Positions 43,457 to 52,207 of a stretch of DNA of 64,000 nucleotides are shown one piece after another. Positions within the stretch are counted from its first letter, which is position 1. Each line of letters begins with the position of its first letter. The notes beneath the pieces are model-generated. The model was not told the DNA's origin. It did no database searches and was given only the letters and a program-made list of their open reading frames with translations. The stretch spans positions 82,651 through 146,650 of the forward strand of contig NZ_JHXX01000010.1 in NCBI RefSeq assembly GCF_000621605.1. The letters run 5' to 3'. Both the position numbers and the translations under genes were made by a program. The DNA is from Butyrivibrio sp. MC2021. Its GTDB lineage: Bacteria > Bacillota > Clostridia > Lachnospirales > Lachnospiraceae.

Positions 43457-44116
43457 TTATTTCTTCATTATCTTCAGGTAGTCAGTAACATTTTTCTCGA
43501 TGTCACCCTTGAAGATTCCGGAACCGGAGACGATGACATTGGCACCGTAATCCAGCACCTCCTGAAGGTTGCTGAGGTAGATACCGCCGTCAACCTCAAT
43601 ATCTGTGGAAAGACCACGCTCATTGAGGATACCGCGAAGCTCTTTTACCTTCTCGCCGCAGTGTGGCAAAAAAGCCTGGCCTCCAAAGCCGGGTTCTACG
43701 GTCATGACGAGGATCATCTCCACCTTATCCAGGTAGGGAAGAAGCTCTGAAACCGGAGTTGCAGGCTTGATGGAAATGCCTGCCTTTTTCCCGAGGCTGT
43801 GGATCTTGTCGATGACAGCATTGACATCGGAAGCAGCTTCAAGGTGGAAGGTGATGATATCGGAGCCGGCTTTGGCAAACTCCTCTATGTATCTGATGGG
43901 CTCAGTGATCATCAGATGTACGTCAAACACCTTGTCGGTGGTCTTTCTCAAACTGCTGACAACATTCATTCCATAGGAAATGGATGGTACAAAAGTACCA
44001 TCCATCACGTCGATATGAATATACTCAGCGCCGGCTACATCAGCTGCATGGATCTGCTCACCAAGCTTTGCACAGTCAGCAGCTAAAATTGAAGGGCTTA
44101 GAATAAAATTCATCAT
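43457..44116 (-). CDS. rpe: Ribulose-phosphate 3-epimerase
   Basis: 219 residues. TIM-barrel enzyme interconverting ribulose 5-phosphate and xylulose 5-phosphate. Family blocks: ILSPSILAADCAKLGEQI, EYIHIDVMDGTFVPSISYG (metal ligands), VFDVHLMITEP, VMTVEPGFGGQAF and VDGGIYLSN. The ATG at 44116 overlaps the transketolase stop (TAATG); the next codon is also ATG. Last gene of the pentose cluster, where it would connect the arabinose product to the non-oxidative pentose phosphate pathway. Confidence 0.96.
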   Translation of the reverse strand: MMNFILSPSILAADCAKLGEQIHAADVAGAEYIHIDVMDGTFVPSISYGMNVVSSLRKTTDKVFDVHLMITEPIRYIEEFAKAGSDIITFHLEAASDVNAVIDKIHSLGKKAGISIKPATPVSELLPYLDKVEMILVMTVEPGFGGQAFLPHCGEKVKELRGILNERGLSTDIEVDGGIYLSNLQEVLDYGANVIVSGSGIFKGDIEKNVTDYLKIMKK

Positions 44117-45057
44117 TATTTCAAAAATTCCTTTACAGATGCGTAAACACCATCTCCGTCGAGACCATACTTCTTAACAAGAGCAGCTGCAGATCCTGAC
44201 TCACCGAATCTATCCTGCATACCGATCTTCTTAACAAGTGTAGGACACTCCTCTGCAAGAACGTCACTTACAGCACTTCCAAGACCGCCGATAACTGAAT
44301 GCTCCTCAACGGTTACAACCTTACCGGTCTTCTTAGCTGTTGCAACTACAAGCTCTCTGTCGATGGGCTTAATTGTGCAGATGTTAACAACCTCAGCATC
44401 GATGCCGTCTGCTGCAAGCTTCTCAGCTGCCTCAAGAGCTGCACCTACTCCGATGCCGGTAGCTATAATACTAACATCTTTACCCTCTCTAAGTACAGTA
44501 CCTTTTCCGATTTCGAATTTGTAATCAGGTCTGTCGTTAACTACAGGGCAGGCTGCACGGCCGAATCTGATGTAAACAGGGCCCTCGTGCTCAGCTGCTG
44601 CTCTTACGCAGGCTCTTGCCTCGATGTCATCTGCAGGGCACATAACAACCATTCCGGGAATTGTACGCATAAGTGCGATATCCTCGTTACACTGATGGCT
44701 GGCACCGTCCTCACCTACTGTGATTCCAGCGTGGGTTCCACCGATCTTAACATTAAGATGAGGATAACCGATTGAGTTACGAACCTGCTCGAAAGCACGT
44801 CCTGTTGCAAACATGGCAAATGTGCTTACGAAAGGAATCTTGCCTGTTGTAGCAAGTCCTGCTGCGATGCCCATCATGTTGCACTCTGCGATACCGCAAT
44901 CGATGTGGCGATCAGGGAACTCCTTCTTAAACCAGCCTGTTCTTGTTGCTGCTGCAAGGTCTGCGTCAAGTACAACTACCTTGTCATTAACCTTTGCAAG
45001 CTCTATAAGTTCTTTACCATAGCTATCTCTGGTAGCAATCTTCTTAACTTCGCTCAT
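44116..45057 (-). CDS. Transketolase, C-terminal subunit
   Basis: 313 residues from the ATG at 45057 (AAGGAGG upstream; the frame is open to 45144 over the end of the N-terminal gene). It holds the pyrimidine-binding domain (ATRDSYGKELIELAKVNDKV, DCGIAECNMMGIAAGLA with the catalytic Glu, FATGRAFEQVRNSIGYPHLN) and the C-terminal domain (EEHSVIGGLGSAV, GMQDRFGESG). It works as a heteromer with the N-terminal half encoded just upstream; the split form is common in Clostridia. Confidence 0.95.
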   Translation of the reverse strand: MSEVKKIATRDSYGKELIELAKVNDKVVVLDADLAAATRTGWFKKEFPDRHIDCGIAECNMMGIAAGLATTGKIPFVSTFAMFATGRAFEQVRNSIGYPHLNVKIGGTHAGITVGEDGASHQCNEDIALMRTIPGMVVMCPADDIEARACVRAAAEHEGPVYIRFGRAACPVVNDRPDYKFEIGKGTVLREGKDVSIIATGIGVGAALEAAEKLAADGIDAEVVNICTIKPIDRELVVATAKKTGKVVTVEEHSVIGGLGSAVSDVLAEECPTLVKKIGMQDRFGESGSAAALVKKYGLDGDGVYASVKEFLK

Positions 45058-45073
45058 TATGACATCCTCCTTC

Positions 45074-45910
45074 TTACGCCAGCTCTTCGGAGATCTTGTT
45101 GAGATCTTCCATAGCCTTTGCATACTCTTCATCGTTAGGTGCAACGCCGTGCCATGAAACCTGGCCTTCCATGAAGGAAACGCCCTTACCCTTCAGGGAG
45201 TGAGCAATGATGGCTGTAGGCTGACCCTTAGTCTCTCTTGCCTCCTTGAAAGCTGCTCTGATGGCATCGAAATCATGAGCGTCTATGTTGATTACGTGGA
45301 AGTTGAATGCCTCAAACTTCTTATCGATAGGATAAGGTGAGCAAACCTGGTCGATAGGTCCGTCGATCTGAAGTCCGTTGTTATCAACGATAACTACAAG
45401 GTTGTCAAGCTTACGGAAGCCTGCGAACATAGCTGCCTCCCAAACCTGTCCCTCTTCAATCTCACCGTCTCCGAGAAGTGTATATGTTCTGTAATCCTTG
45501 CCGTCGAGCTTAGCTGAAAGAGCCATACCGCAGGCAACTGAAATTCCCTGTCCCAGAGAGCCGCTGCTCATGTCAAGGCCGGGAAGATACTGCATACTTG
45601 GGTGTCCCTGAAGTCTGGAACCAAGCTTACGAAGAGTAGTAAGCTCCTCAACAGGGAAATATCCCCTCTGTGCCATTACTGAGTAAAGACCGGGAGCTGT
45701 GTGGCCCTTAGAAAGTACAAAACGATCACGATCAGGATTCTTGGGATCCTGAGGATCGATATTCATTTCCTCGAAATAAAGATATGTGAAAATATCTGCT
45801 GCTGAAAGAGATCCGCCCGGGTGTCCTGCACCTGCTGCGTGAACCGCTGTAACAATGCCCTTGCGGACTTCATTGGCTGTTCTTTTTAATTCTAGATTGG
45901 TCATAGCCAT
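45074..45910 (-). CDS. Transketolase, N-terminal subunit
   Basis: 278 residues from the ATG at 45910 (GGAAAGGAAG upstream). It carries the thiamine diphosphate-binding half: GAGHPGGSLSAADIFTYLYF, RDRFVLSKGHTAPGLYSVM, LGDGEIEEGQVWEAAMFA (GDG motif) and VVIVDNNGLQIDGP. With the C-terminal subunit it transfers two-carbon units between sugar phosphates. There is a 143-base gap after araD, so it may have its own promoter, yet the gene order suggests joint use with arabinose breakdown. Confidence 0.95.
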   Translation of the reverse strand: MAMTNLELKRTANEVRKGIVTAVHAAGAGHPGGSLSAADIFTYLYFEEMNIDPQDPKNPDRDRFVLSKGHTAPGLYSVMAQRGYFPVEELTTLRKLGSRLQGHPSMQYLPGLDMSSGSLGQGISVACGMALSAKLDGKDYRTYTLLGDGEIEEGQVWEAAMFAGFRKLDNLVVIVDNNGLQIDGPIDQVCSPYPIDKKFEAFNFHVINIDAHDFDAIRAAFKEARETKGQPTAIIAHSLKGKGVSFMEGQVSWHGVAPNDEEYAKAMEDLNKISEELA

Positions 45911-46053
45911 ACTTCCTTTCCCCTTTTTATAAAACAAAAATTGATTGTTAAACAAAAAACGCACTTACAATTTAACACATGAAAATACATGCGTCTATAA
46001 TACAAATTGCTCAAGTTTTTACTTATGTTGCCATTGAAAATCTCGCTAAGTGA

Positions 46054-46758
46054 TTACTTTGCGGATCCTTGACCGTAGTATGCATTAGCACCATGCTTGC
46101 GGTAGTAATGCTTATCCTGGAGTTCCTGGGGTGCGGGCTTAACCTCAGGGTTGATAACCTCACATCTGTAAGCCATCTTGGCAACTTCCTCTGTTACAAC
46201 TGCGTTGTGAACTGCCTCGTGGGCGTCTTTTCCCCAGGAGAATACGCCGTGGTTCTTGCAAAGAACTGCAGGAACTGCCACAGGGTCTTTTCCCATGCGC
46301 TCAAACTCGTTGACGATAAGGTGTCCTGTGTTCTCCTCGTAAGCAGTCTCGATCTCGTCCTTGTTAAGGCATCTTACGCAGGGGATCTCGCCGTAGAAAT
46401 AGTCAGCGTGAGTTGTGCCGTAGCAGGGAATGCTTCTTCCTGCCTGGGCCCAGCTGGTGGCGTAGGATGAATGGGTGTGAACAACACCGCCCACCTCCTT
46501 AAAGGCCTTGTAGATCTCAACGTGAGTAGGTGTGTCGGAGGAAGGATTGAGCTTTCCTTCCACCTTGTTTCCATTGAGGTCCATAACTACCATGTCATCG
46601 GGAGTCATGGTCTCGTAATCAACGCCGCTGGGCTTTATTACAAAAAGACCGCTCTCTCTGTCGATGGCACTGACATTTCCCCAGGTGAAAGTAACAAGAC
46701 CGTACTTGGGTAAAAGAATATTTGCTTCATATACTTTTTTCTTAAGTTCTTCTAACAT
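46054..46758 (-). CDS. araD: L-ribulose-5-phosphate 4-epimerase
   Basis: 234 residues, the normal length. It converts L-ribulose 5-phosphate to D-xylulose 5-phosphate. Class II aldolase-like features: [55 protein letters not shown] (zinc His pair), [12 protein letters not shown] and [17 protein letters not shown]. The C-terminal [15 protein letters not shown] is typical of AraD. It follows the sugar kinase gene by 11 bases. Confidence 0.96.
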   Translation of the reverse strand: MLEELKKKVYEANILLPKYGLVTFTWGNVSAIDRESGLFVIKPSGVDYETMTPDDMVVMDLNGNKVEGKLNPSSDTPTHVEIYKAFKEVGGVVHTHSSYATSWAQAGRSIPCYGTTHADYFYGEIPCVRCLNKDEIETAYEENTGHLIVNEFERMGKDPVAVPAVLCKNHGVFSWGKDAHEAVHNAVVTEEVAKMAYRCEVINPEVKPAPQELQDKHYYRKHGANAYYGQGSAK

Positions 46759-46769
46759 TTTTTATCTCC

Positions 46770-48365
46770 TTACTTAAGGTTCTCGACTGCAGCGCGTTCT
46801 ACAGCGAGTCCTGCATTGTAATCCTTAATAAACTCATCAAAGCCCTTAACATCCTCAGCTACAGGCTCGAAGGTCTCTACCTTTCCGCCAACGAATACCT
46901 TCTCGTTAAGGTATTTCTCAAGGGTCTCACCCTCCTCTTTCTGCATCATGAAGCCTGCAAGGATAGCCTGTCCCCAAGGACCGCCCTCTCCTGCTGTCTC
47001 CATAAGCTTGATAGGAGTATCAAGAGCTGCTGCCATTACTCTGTCGCCGACGCCTCTTACCTTGAAGAAGCCGCCCTGACCAAAGAAGAAGTCAGCCTTA
47101 ACGTTCTCTTCCTTCATAAGGATGTCGTTACCTGCCTTAAGAGCTCCGAGAGCTGTGTAGAGGTGGCATCTCATGAAGTTTGAAAGGTTGAACTTATCAT
47201 CAGGTCTTCTTACAAAGAGAGGTCTTCCCTCGTTGAAGCCTGTGATGCTCTCTCCTGAGAAATAGTTATATGCAAGAAGTCCGCCGCAGTCTGCGTCGCC
47301 TTCCATTGCTTTGCGGTAAAGTGTTCCGTAAAGGGTGTCGTCGTCAACATCTTTGCCGATGGCCCCTGCGAACTCTCTGAAAAGGCCTACCCATGCGTTG
47401 AGGTCTGAGGTGCAGTTGTTGCAGTGTACCATGGCAACCTCTTCGCCTGAAGGTGTAGTTACAAGGTCAAGCTCAGGATATGCCTTGGAAAGGCTGTGCT
47501 CAAGAACAACCATTGAGAATACTGAAGTTCCTGCTGAGATATTACCTGTTCTTACGCCGACTGAGTTGGTGGCAACCATTCCTGTGCCTGCATCTCCCTC
47601 GGGAGGGCAAACAGGGATTCCTGCCTGAAGTGTTCCTGTGGGATCAAGCTTTTTTGCACCCTCTGCAGTAAGTGCGCCGGCCTTGTCACCTGCGGGAAGA
47701 GACTTGGGAAGAACCTCTCTGATCTTCCAGCTGATGCTCTCTTTTGCAAGGAGCTCGTCGAACTGATCCAGCATCTTCTCCTGATAGTCGCAGGTTGCTG
47801 AATCGATAGGGAACATACCTGATGCGTCACCTACGCCCAGAACCTTCTCTCCTGTGAGCTGCCAGTGGATGTAACCTGCAAGGGTTGTGAAGAAATCAAC
47901 CTTGGAGATGTGCTCTTCCTTATTAAGGATTGCCTGATAAAGGTGAGCGATGCTCCATCTCTGAGGGATGTGATAGCCAAAGAGCTCTGTGAGCTTGTCG
48001 GAAGCCTCCTCTGTGATGGTGTTTCTCCAGGTTCTGAAAGGAACAAGAAGAGTTCCCTCTTTGTCAAAAGCCATATAGCCGTGCATCATGGCTGAGAAGC
48101 CCATAGCGCCTACTGTTGTAAGCTTTTCCCCATACTGCTTCTCAACGTCCTCTGCCAGCTTTGCGTAGCAGTCCTGAAGTCCGGTCCAGATGTCATCCAG
48201 TGTGTAGGTCCAGATGCCGTCCTCAAGTCTGTTCTCCCAGCCGTGTGAGCCGGATGCGATAGGTGTGTACTTCTCATCTGTAAGTACAGCCTTGATTCTT
48301 GTGGAACCGAACTCGATTCCCAGGAATGTCTTTCCCTGTGCAATAAGTGTTTTTACGTCTCCCAT
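46770..48365 (-). CDS. FGGY family sugar kinase, probable L-ribulokinase
   Basis: 531 residues. FGGY features: the phosphate-binding [18 protein letters not shown] at the N-terminus, a [22 protein letters not shown] region around the sugar and ATP sites, [12 protein letters not shown], and a C-terminal [22 protein letters not shown]. It phosphorylates a ketopentose. Location between araR and araD points to L-ribulose, but the sequence differs from the classical AraB and such proteins are often named xylulokinase or simply carbohydrate kinase. It starts 15 bases after the araR stop. Confidence 0.85.
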   Translation of the reverse strand: MGDVKTLIAQGKTFLGIEFGSTRIKAVLTDEKYTPIASGSHGWENRLEDGIWTYTLDDIWTGLQDCYAKLAEDVEKQYGEKLTTVGAMGFSAMMHGYMAFDKEGTLLVPFRTWRNTITEEASDKLTELFGYHIPQRWSIAHLYQAILNKEEHISKVDFFTTLAGYIHWQLTGEKVLGVGDASGMFPIDSATCDYQEKMLDQFDELLAKESISWKIREVLPKSLPAGDKAGALTAEGAKKLDPTGTLQAGIPVCPPEGDAGTGMVATNSVGVRTGNISAGTSVFSMVVLEHSLSKAYPELDLVTTPSGEEVAMVHCNNCTSDLNAWVGLFREFAGAIGKDVDDDTLYGTLYRKAMEGDADCGGLLAYNYFSGESITGFNEGRPLFVRRPDDKFNLSNFMRCHLYTALGALKAGNDILMKEENVKADFFFGQGGFFKVRGVGDRVMAAALDTPIKLMETAGEGGPWGQAILAGFMMQKEEGETLEKYLNEKVFVGGKVETFEPVAEDVKGFDEFIKDYNAGLAVERAAVENLK

Positions 48366-48380
48366 TCTTTTTTCCTCCGT

Positions 48381-49457
48381 TTAGTGCCTACTAATTGATT
48401 CCCTTATAATAACGTCCTCGGCAAACTCGTAGGTTGCGTTAAAGCCTGCGTTTCCGCCGTGTATCAGACGTATCATGTTCTGTGCTGCTTTTTCCCCAAG
48501 AAGTTCCTTGGGATGTGGGATTGAAGATATCGGAACTCCCACGGTTCCTGTCTTGGCAAGGTCCGAGTCGTCCATGCCCACCACGGACATGTCCTGTGGA
48601 AGCCGAAGCCCCGACTCAGCCAGTACCTGCATCAGCATTCCCGCCACCTGGTCGTTGTAGCAAAAGACCGCAGTACAGTCCTTCAGTCTCTCTTTTACCC
48701 TGGTGAGGGCCCCGGGGCCGTCCTCAATGTCTATGGTGTCGATCCAGTTCACGTGGTCATAGGCAAAAGAAAGCCCATACTGAGTCATGGCCTTGAGATA
48801 GCCACGATATCTTTCTCTGCCCTGTCCATCGTCCAGCTTGAGGACGCAGCCTATATTCTTATGTCCCGCTTCTATGAGGGCCTTGACCGCTCTGAAAGCG
48901 CATTCCTCATCATCTATGGAGACGTGGGGAATATCAAGTTCAGGGTAAAAAGTATTAATGAAAAGAAGCCTGATTCCCTTGTCGGTGAGCTTCTTATAAA
49001 GATCCAGATTGGGATTGGGAAGAGCGCTTTTTACCGGCTCCATGATGACTCCGGCAATATCAGAGCGCTGACAGAGGTCAGATAGAATCTGTCTCTCCTT
49101 GGTTGCTGTATTATTGGTAAAAGAAAGCTGCATGGAATAGCCCTTCTGACTTAAGGTATTCTCCATGCCTCTGATGGTGCTGGGAAAAATGTAATCGTCC
49201 ACATAGGTTGTGACAACTGCCACAACGGTTCTCTCGCCTTCTCCGGCGTGAAGATCGGCCACATAGGTGCCGCTGCCCCGCATGCTCTCAAGAAGTCCCT
49301 CCTTGGACAGCATGGCAATGGCGTGCCTTACGGTCTGGCGGCTTAAGCCGAACTGCTCACAGAGCTCATTCTCGGAAGGTATCCTCTCCCCGGGCTTAAG
49401 GGTTCCGTTGTCTATATTCTGATTTATCCAATCAATAACCTGCTGATATTTAGCCAC
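48381..49457 (-). CDS. araR: AraR-type repressor (GntR HTH plus LacI-like sensor domain)
   Basis: 358 residues from the GTG at 49457 (GGGAGAG upstream); the longer frame to 49550 is hydrophobic and has no site. The N-terminal winged helix (AKYQQVIDWINQNIDNGTLK, ERIPSENELCEQFGLSRQTV) is GntR-type and the rest (about 80-358) a periplasmic-binding-like sensor (TVVAVVTTYVDDYIFPSTIRG, AVFCYNDQVAGMLMQVL, MSVVGMDDSDLA). This combination defines AraR, which binds L-arabinose and releases arabinose operons. It heads the cluster and is probably autoregulated through the inverted repeat upstream. Confidence 0.92.
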   Translation of the reverse strand: MAKYQQVIDWINQNIDNGTLKPGERIPSENELCEQFGLSRQTVRHAIAMLSKEGLLESMRGSGTYVADLHAGEGERTVVAVVTTYVDDYIFPSTIRGMENTLSQKGYSMQLSFTNNTATKERQILSDLCQRSDIAGVIMEPVKSALPNPNLDLYKKLTDKGIRLLFINTFYPELDIPHVSIDDEECAFRAVKALIEAGHKNIGCVLKLDDGQGRERYRGYLKAMTQYGLSFAYDHVNWIDTIDIEDGPGALTRVKERLKDCTAVFCYNDQVAGMLMQVLAESGLRLPQDMSVVGMDDSDLAKTGTVGVPISSIPHPKELLGEKAAQNMIRLIHGGNAGFNATYEFAEDVIIRESISRH

Positions 49458-49518
49458 AATACTCTCCCTCTCACGATTTTTATCATAAGTCGGGAAAAGA
49501 ATTTGTGCAATGATAAAT

Positions 49519-49552
49519 ATATACAATTTTAGCAAGTTGTATATGTACATGT
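49519..49552 (-). promoter_or_regulatory. Candidate AraR operator
   Basis: ATATACAA (49519-49526) and TTGTATAT (49537-49544) form a perfect inverted repeat with a 10-base gap, and TTGTATATGTACAT (49537-49550) resembles the TTGTA-cg-TACAA core of Firmicute AraR boxes. It lies 62-95 bases upstream of the araR start. Confidence 0.4.
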
Positions 49553-49675
49553 TTTTGGGAAAGAAAGGGAAAATTGGTCTCCCTTATACGCTGTGAAAAG
49601 CCTAGCCCCCAAAGGTAGACAAGGGATGGCACTCAAGGTGCCATCCCGGAAGATAAGGGTTGGTCGCTCCATTCC

Positions 49676-49768
49676 GTCAAGGACTTTCGCGGCATAAATC
49701 CTCGCGCGGGGTAGTATATGGCTCCCCGCAGGGCTGTGGCGCTGCGGTTTATTCCACGGTTCCTTGAC
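49676..49768. ncRNA. Folded 93-nt segment inside the terminal-repeat element
   Basis: GTCAAGGA pairs with TCCTTGAC at the ends. Inside, CGCGG, ATAAA and CGCGGGG on the left pair with CCACGG, TTTAT and CCCCGC on the right, with small bulges. The regular nested pairing suggests an RNA fold on either strand; no known family recognised. Confidence 0.45.
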
Positions 49769-49832
49769 TTCATTCCCGCTCATGGGGGAAATGGCGGCTG
49801 AAGTAGCAGTGAATTCCCTTACTAAGAGCAAA

Positions 49833-50019
49833 ATAGGATAAGATTCGTCGCAATGGACAGTCTTATCCTATGTTTTATCGATATTGCAAACTTGAATTAT
49901 CGCGCCTCCGCATTTTTTCGAAAATTATAGGATAAGATGCTCTATTTCTGCGATTCTTATCCTATTATTTCTGAAAAAATATAGGATAAAACAATTGAAA
50001 CTGTAGAGTCTTATCCTAT
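49833..50019. repeat. Three hairpins of identical 39-nt length
   Basis: At 49833-49871, 49927-49965 and 49981-50019, each has the 11-base arm ATAGGATAAGA (third copy ATAGGATAAAA) facing TCTTATCCTAT, with a 17-base loop of unrelated sequence. Starts are 94 and 54 bases apart. The conserved arms and fixed loop length suggest a protein-bound hairpin array or REPIN-like units. Confidence 0.8.
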
Positions 50020-50220
50020 TTCCGCTGTTTTTGCCACTCCGTATGAAGCCGTATAACTTTTGACCGGAGCGGCTCACCCTTATTTCCGGGATGGCACCAC
50101 GAGTGCCATCCCTTGATTACCCCTTGGGGACCCTGCTTGTCGCTATGCTGCCGTGAAGTCATCTCCCACGTAATAGCTCTACCAGCGGAAACAGATAATT
50201 AATCCTGACAATATTAAAAT

Positions 50221-50339
50221 GAATCCCGCCGGACGGGTGGCCGATAGACCACCGCAAATCCAGCGGGATTCAATTCATGCCCAAAGGGCAATTCATGTGC
50301 CGTAGGCACAATTCACGCCACCTATTGTGGCATTTCATC
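50221..50339. repeat. Array of small palindromes separated by AATTCAT-type spacers
   Basis: First GAATCCCGC...GCGGGATTC with an inner GGTGG...CCACC stem (50221-50271). Then AATTCAT-GCCC-aaa-GGGC, AATTCAT-GTGCC-gta-GGCAC, AATTCAC-GCCAC-ctatt-GTGGC and ATTTCAT. Four hairpins in 119 bases just past the flavodoxin stop. Confidence 0.75.
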
Positions 50340-50345
50340 TTTTCT

Positions 50346-50888
50346 TCACGCTTCCTTCGCCATAGCACCCATCACATACTCAACCACGGGCTCAATGAAC
50401 TTTTTATCCGACATATCAAAGGAGTGATCCACCAGATTTCCCATCTCCCTTGTCTTCTCATTTTTGCTCTTCTTAAGTGAATTAGCATAAGCCTTCATCA
50501 TAAGTCTTGAAGGAAGGCTCATCTTCTCATAATTAAATCCCCCCTGGCAGTAGAAAGCCTTGATATACTTCGCCTGCTCCTCTGTAAGGACTTTGCTTGT
50601 CTCGGTCTTGGCTGCCTGCTCCTCGTTGGGGCTTCCGCCAACACCCACAACCGCCAGCTGCTTGTCCTTCCAGTTCTGGGCCTTATCCAGGAACCAGTTT
50701 ACCTTTGCAATCTTCTCTGCCATGAACCATCCGGCATAAACGATTGCGTCGTACTCGTCAAAAAAGCTGTTTTCCTTCTTCTGAACATCCTTTACATCAA
50801 AAAGGTCTGCGTTCATGCTCTCTGACATCCACTCAGCGTACCTCTTGGTAAAGCCGGTCTGTGATGTGTAAATTACCAGTGTTTTCAT
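50346..50888 (-). CDS. Flavodoxin domain protein
   Basis: 180 residues. The N-terminal strand and phosphate loop LVIYTSQTGFTKRYAEWM bind FMN in flavodoxins of the HemG-like/flavodoxin_5 group; EYDAIVYAGWFMAEKIAKVNWFLDKA and QLAVVGVGGSPNEEQ complete the flavin-facing loops. It is cytoplasmic and probably an electron carrier or quinone/protoporphyrinogen-type reductase. It stands alone; no partner enzymes nearby. Confidence 0.85.
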   Translation of the reverse strand: MKTLVIYTSQTGFTKRYAEWMSESMNADLFDVKDVQKKENSFFDEYDAIVYAGWFMAEKIAKVNWFLDKAQNWKDKQLAVVGVGGSPNEEQAAKTETSKVLTEEQAKYIKAFYCQGGFNYEKMSLPSRLMMKAYANSLKKSKNEKTREMGNLVDHSFDMSDKKFIEPVVEYVMGAMAKEA

Positions 50889-50975
50889 ATCTCCCTTAGT
50901 CTCTTCCTCTTATGTCTGCCGGTGCTGCTGCCCCGGCGCCTGTTGTTGTCATCACGTTCCATTTTACCCCTTATT

Positions 50976-51375
50976 TCATTTCTGCGGAAGCATAATTCCC
51001 CCAAAATACTCCGGATTACCGTCTTTATCGCTTAAAACAAAACCTTTTGTGGTAATAAGTTCATAGCTTCCATCAGGCTTGCGGGCCCTATAATATATTG
51101 ACCGAAGCTCCGCATTTCCGGACAAAATTACCGCAAACTCGTCTCCACCTATCCTGAACACCGGGCTATGCTTGTAAACATTGCAGGTTCGCCTGCTGCT
51201 CTTCCTTTTCTCTGAATTCACGCTCGATATTCTCCATGCAAAAAAGAATATGCTTCTTGTCATCGCACAATATGTTAATATGGCGGATGTGAATGATTTT
51301 TCCGTTTATCAGGAGCCTGCATCTTATTATGGTCAGCGGAGAGGATTTCCTTTCAGTAATAATACCTTCTGACAG
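50976..51375 (-). pseudogene. Remnant of a GGDEF/PAS signalling gene
   Basis: Two frames give pieces of one protein. Upstream (about 51370-51180) reads as a PAS-like end and linker: LLINGKIIHIRHINILCDD, then ENIEREFREKEEQQANLQ before a stop. In another frame 51160-50976 gives HSPVFRIGGDEFAVIL, the second half of a GGDEF domain with its GGDEF motif, joined directly to RARKPDGSYELITTKGFVL and FGGIMLPQ, the end of a PAS fold. The first half of the GGDEF domain, a start region and several joins are missing. It is therefore a decayed diguanylate cyclase-type gene, not a working one. Confidence 0.7.
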
Positions 51376-51431
51376 TTGTCCTATTATATATTATAGTTAA
51401 TTTGTGAACGTCATTCAATTTATCGGATTGC

Positions 51432-51464
51432 AAAAAGGGGGGCTGTCCTCATCGACAGCCCCCT
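51432..51464 (-). terminator. Terminator of the XRE-family gene
   Basis: GGGGGCTGTC (51438-51447) pairs with GACAGCCCCC (51454-51463); TTTTTG follows on the minus strand. Confidence 0.85.
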
Positions 51465-51475
51465 ATCGCCATAAC

Positions 51476-52081
51476 TTATATTCCAAAAATATTCACTAAC
51501 ACCAGTTTAACAATCGCCGCTGCGCAAAAAGCAATTACCGCCGCAAGCACGAACCGAACCGGCTTTGGAACACTCTCAAAGGCCAGCAGCTTCCTGCTCC
51601 TGTTTCGAAGCTTGCTCAGAGCATTTGTGGAATACACCGCCATGAGCATTACCGATACAAAAACCAAAGTCTCACAATACAGTGCGATATTTCCCAGCAC
51701 ATCATTTATCATGTATGCGCCTGTCTCATGAAGGATCATGTAAATCACCAGCGCACAGGCACCCATGATACTCTGAATTCTCATTTCCTTAAAAATCTTT
51801 TCTTTTTCTGCAGTGGCATAATCCGCCATTGAGTCTGCTACTTTTCTTTCCTGTTCGTCCATAATCTCGCTTTTCCTTTCTCCATTGATGATCTCGGGAA
51901 TACTTACGTCGTAAAAATCTGCGATATCAACAAGAATGCTGATATCAGGCATATTGTTTCCGGTCTCCCATCTGGAAACCGTCCTTCCGGATACCCCCAG
52001 AGCCTCTGCAAACTGCTCCTGTGTTATTCCTTTTCCCTTTCGAAGCTCCTTTAAAAAGCCCCCAACTTTTGTCTGATCCAT
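51476..52081 (-). CDS. XRE-family regulator with C-terminal membrane segments
   Basis: 201 residues from the ATG at 52081; AGGAGG lies 13 bases upstream, a rather long spacing. The N-terminal helix-turn-helix is clear (about 5-60: FLKELRKGKGITQEQFAEAL, GVSGRTVSRWETGNNMPDIS). After an acidic linker three hydrophobic segments follow (about 95-115, 120-140, 175-200). The build fits membrane-tethered XRE regulators common in Firmicutes; signal and targets unknown. Single gene. Confidence 0.85.
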   Translation of the reverse strand: MDQTKVGGFLKELRKGKGITQEQFAEALGVSGRTVSRWETGNNMPDISILVDIADFYDVSIPEIINGERKSEIMDEQERKVADSMADYATAEKEKIFKEMRIQSIMGACALVIYMILHETGAYMINDVLGNIALYCETLVFVSVMLMAVYSTNALSKLRNRSRKLLAFESVPKPVRFVLAAVIAFCAAAIVKLVLVNIFGI

Positions 52082-52207
52082 GACAGTTAAGTGTCCTCCT
52101 TTCAACACCCAGAATAAAAAATATGCCCAATTTTAAACACGACACAAAGCGAGAAAATGCCGTATTTATGCATTAGACACTCTTGTCTAGTAGTCTGATT
52201 GTGTTCA

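Larger units (their letters stand above)
49607..50129. mobile_element. Non-coding element with 64-bp terminal inverted repeats
   Basis: Left end 49607-49670 and the reverse complement of 50066-50129 align over 64 bases (shared CAAGGGATGGCACTC, GGTGCCATCCCGGAA, ATAAGGGT, GCTCC), and each end is itself a hairpin. Inside are a 93-nt folded segment closed by GTCAAGGA/TCCTTGAC (49676-49768) and three hairpins at 49833-50019. No plausible gene lies inside. It could be a non-autonomous transposable element or a large structured RNA. It fills most of the roughly 890 bases between the flavodoxin gene and araR; the rest (49553-49606) shows nothing clear. Confidence 0.6.

Noticed and set aside
49529..49831. 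100-residue open frame on the minus strand
   Set aside because: It runs through the left terminal repeat and folded core of the non-coding element; composition follows the inverted repeats, not a protein.
49833..50019. CRISPR-like regularity (conserved units, variable 17-nt parts)
   Set aside because: Units are hairpins with variable loops, spacing is unequal, and no cas genes are present.
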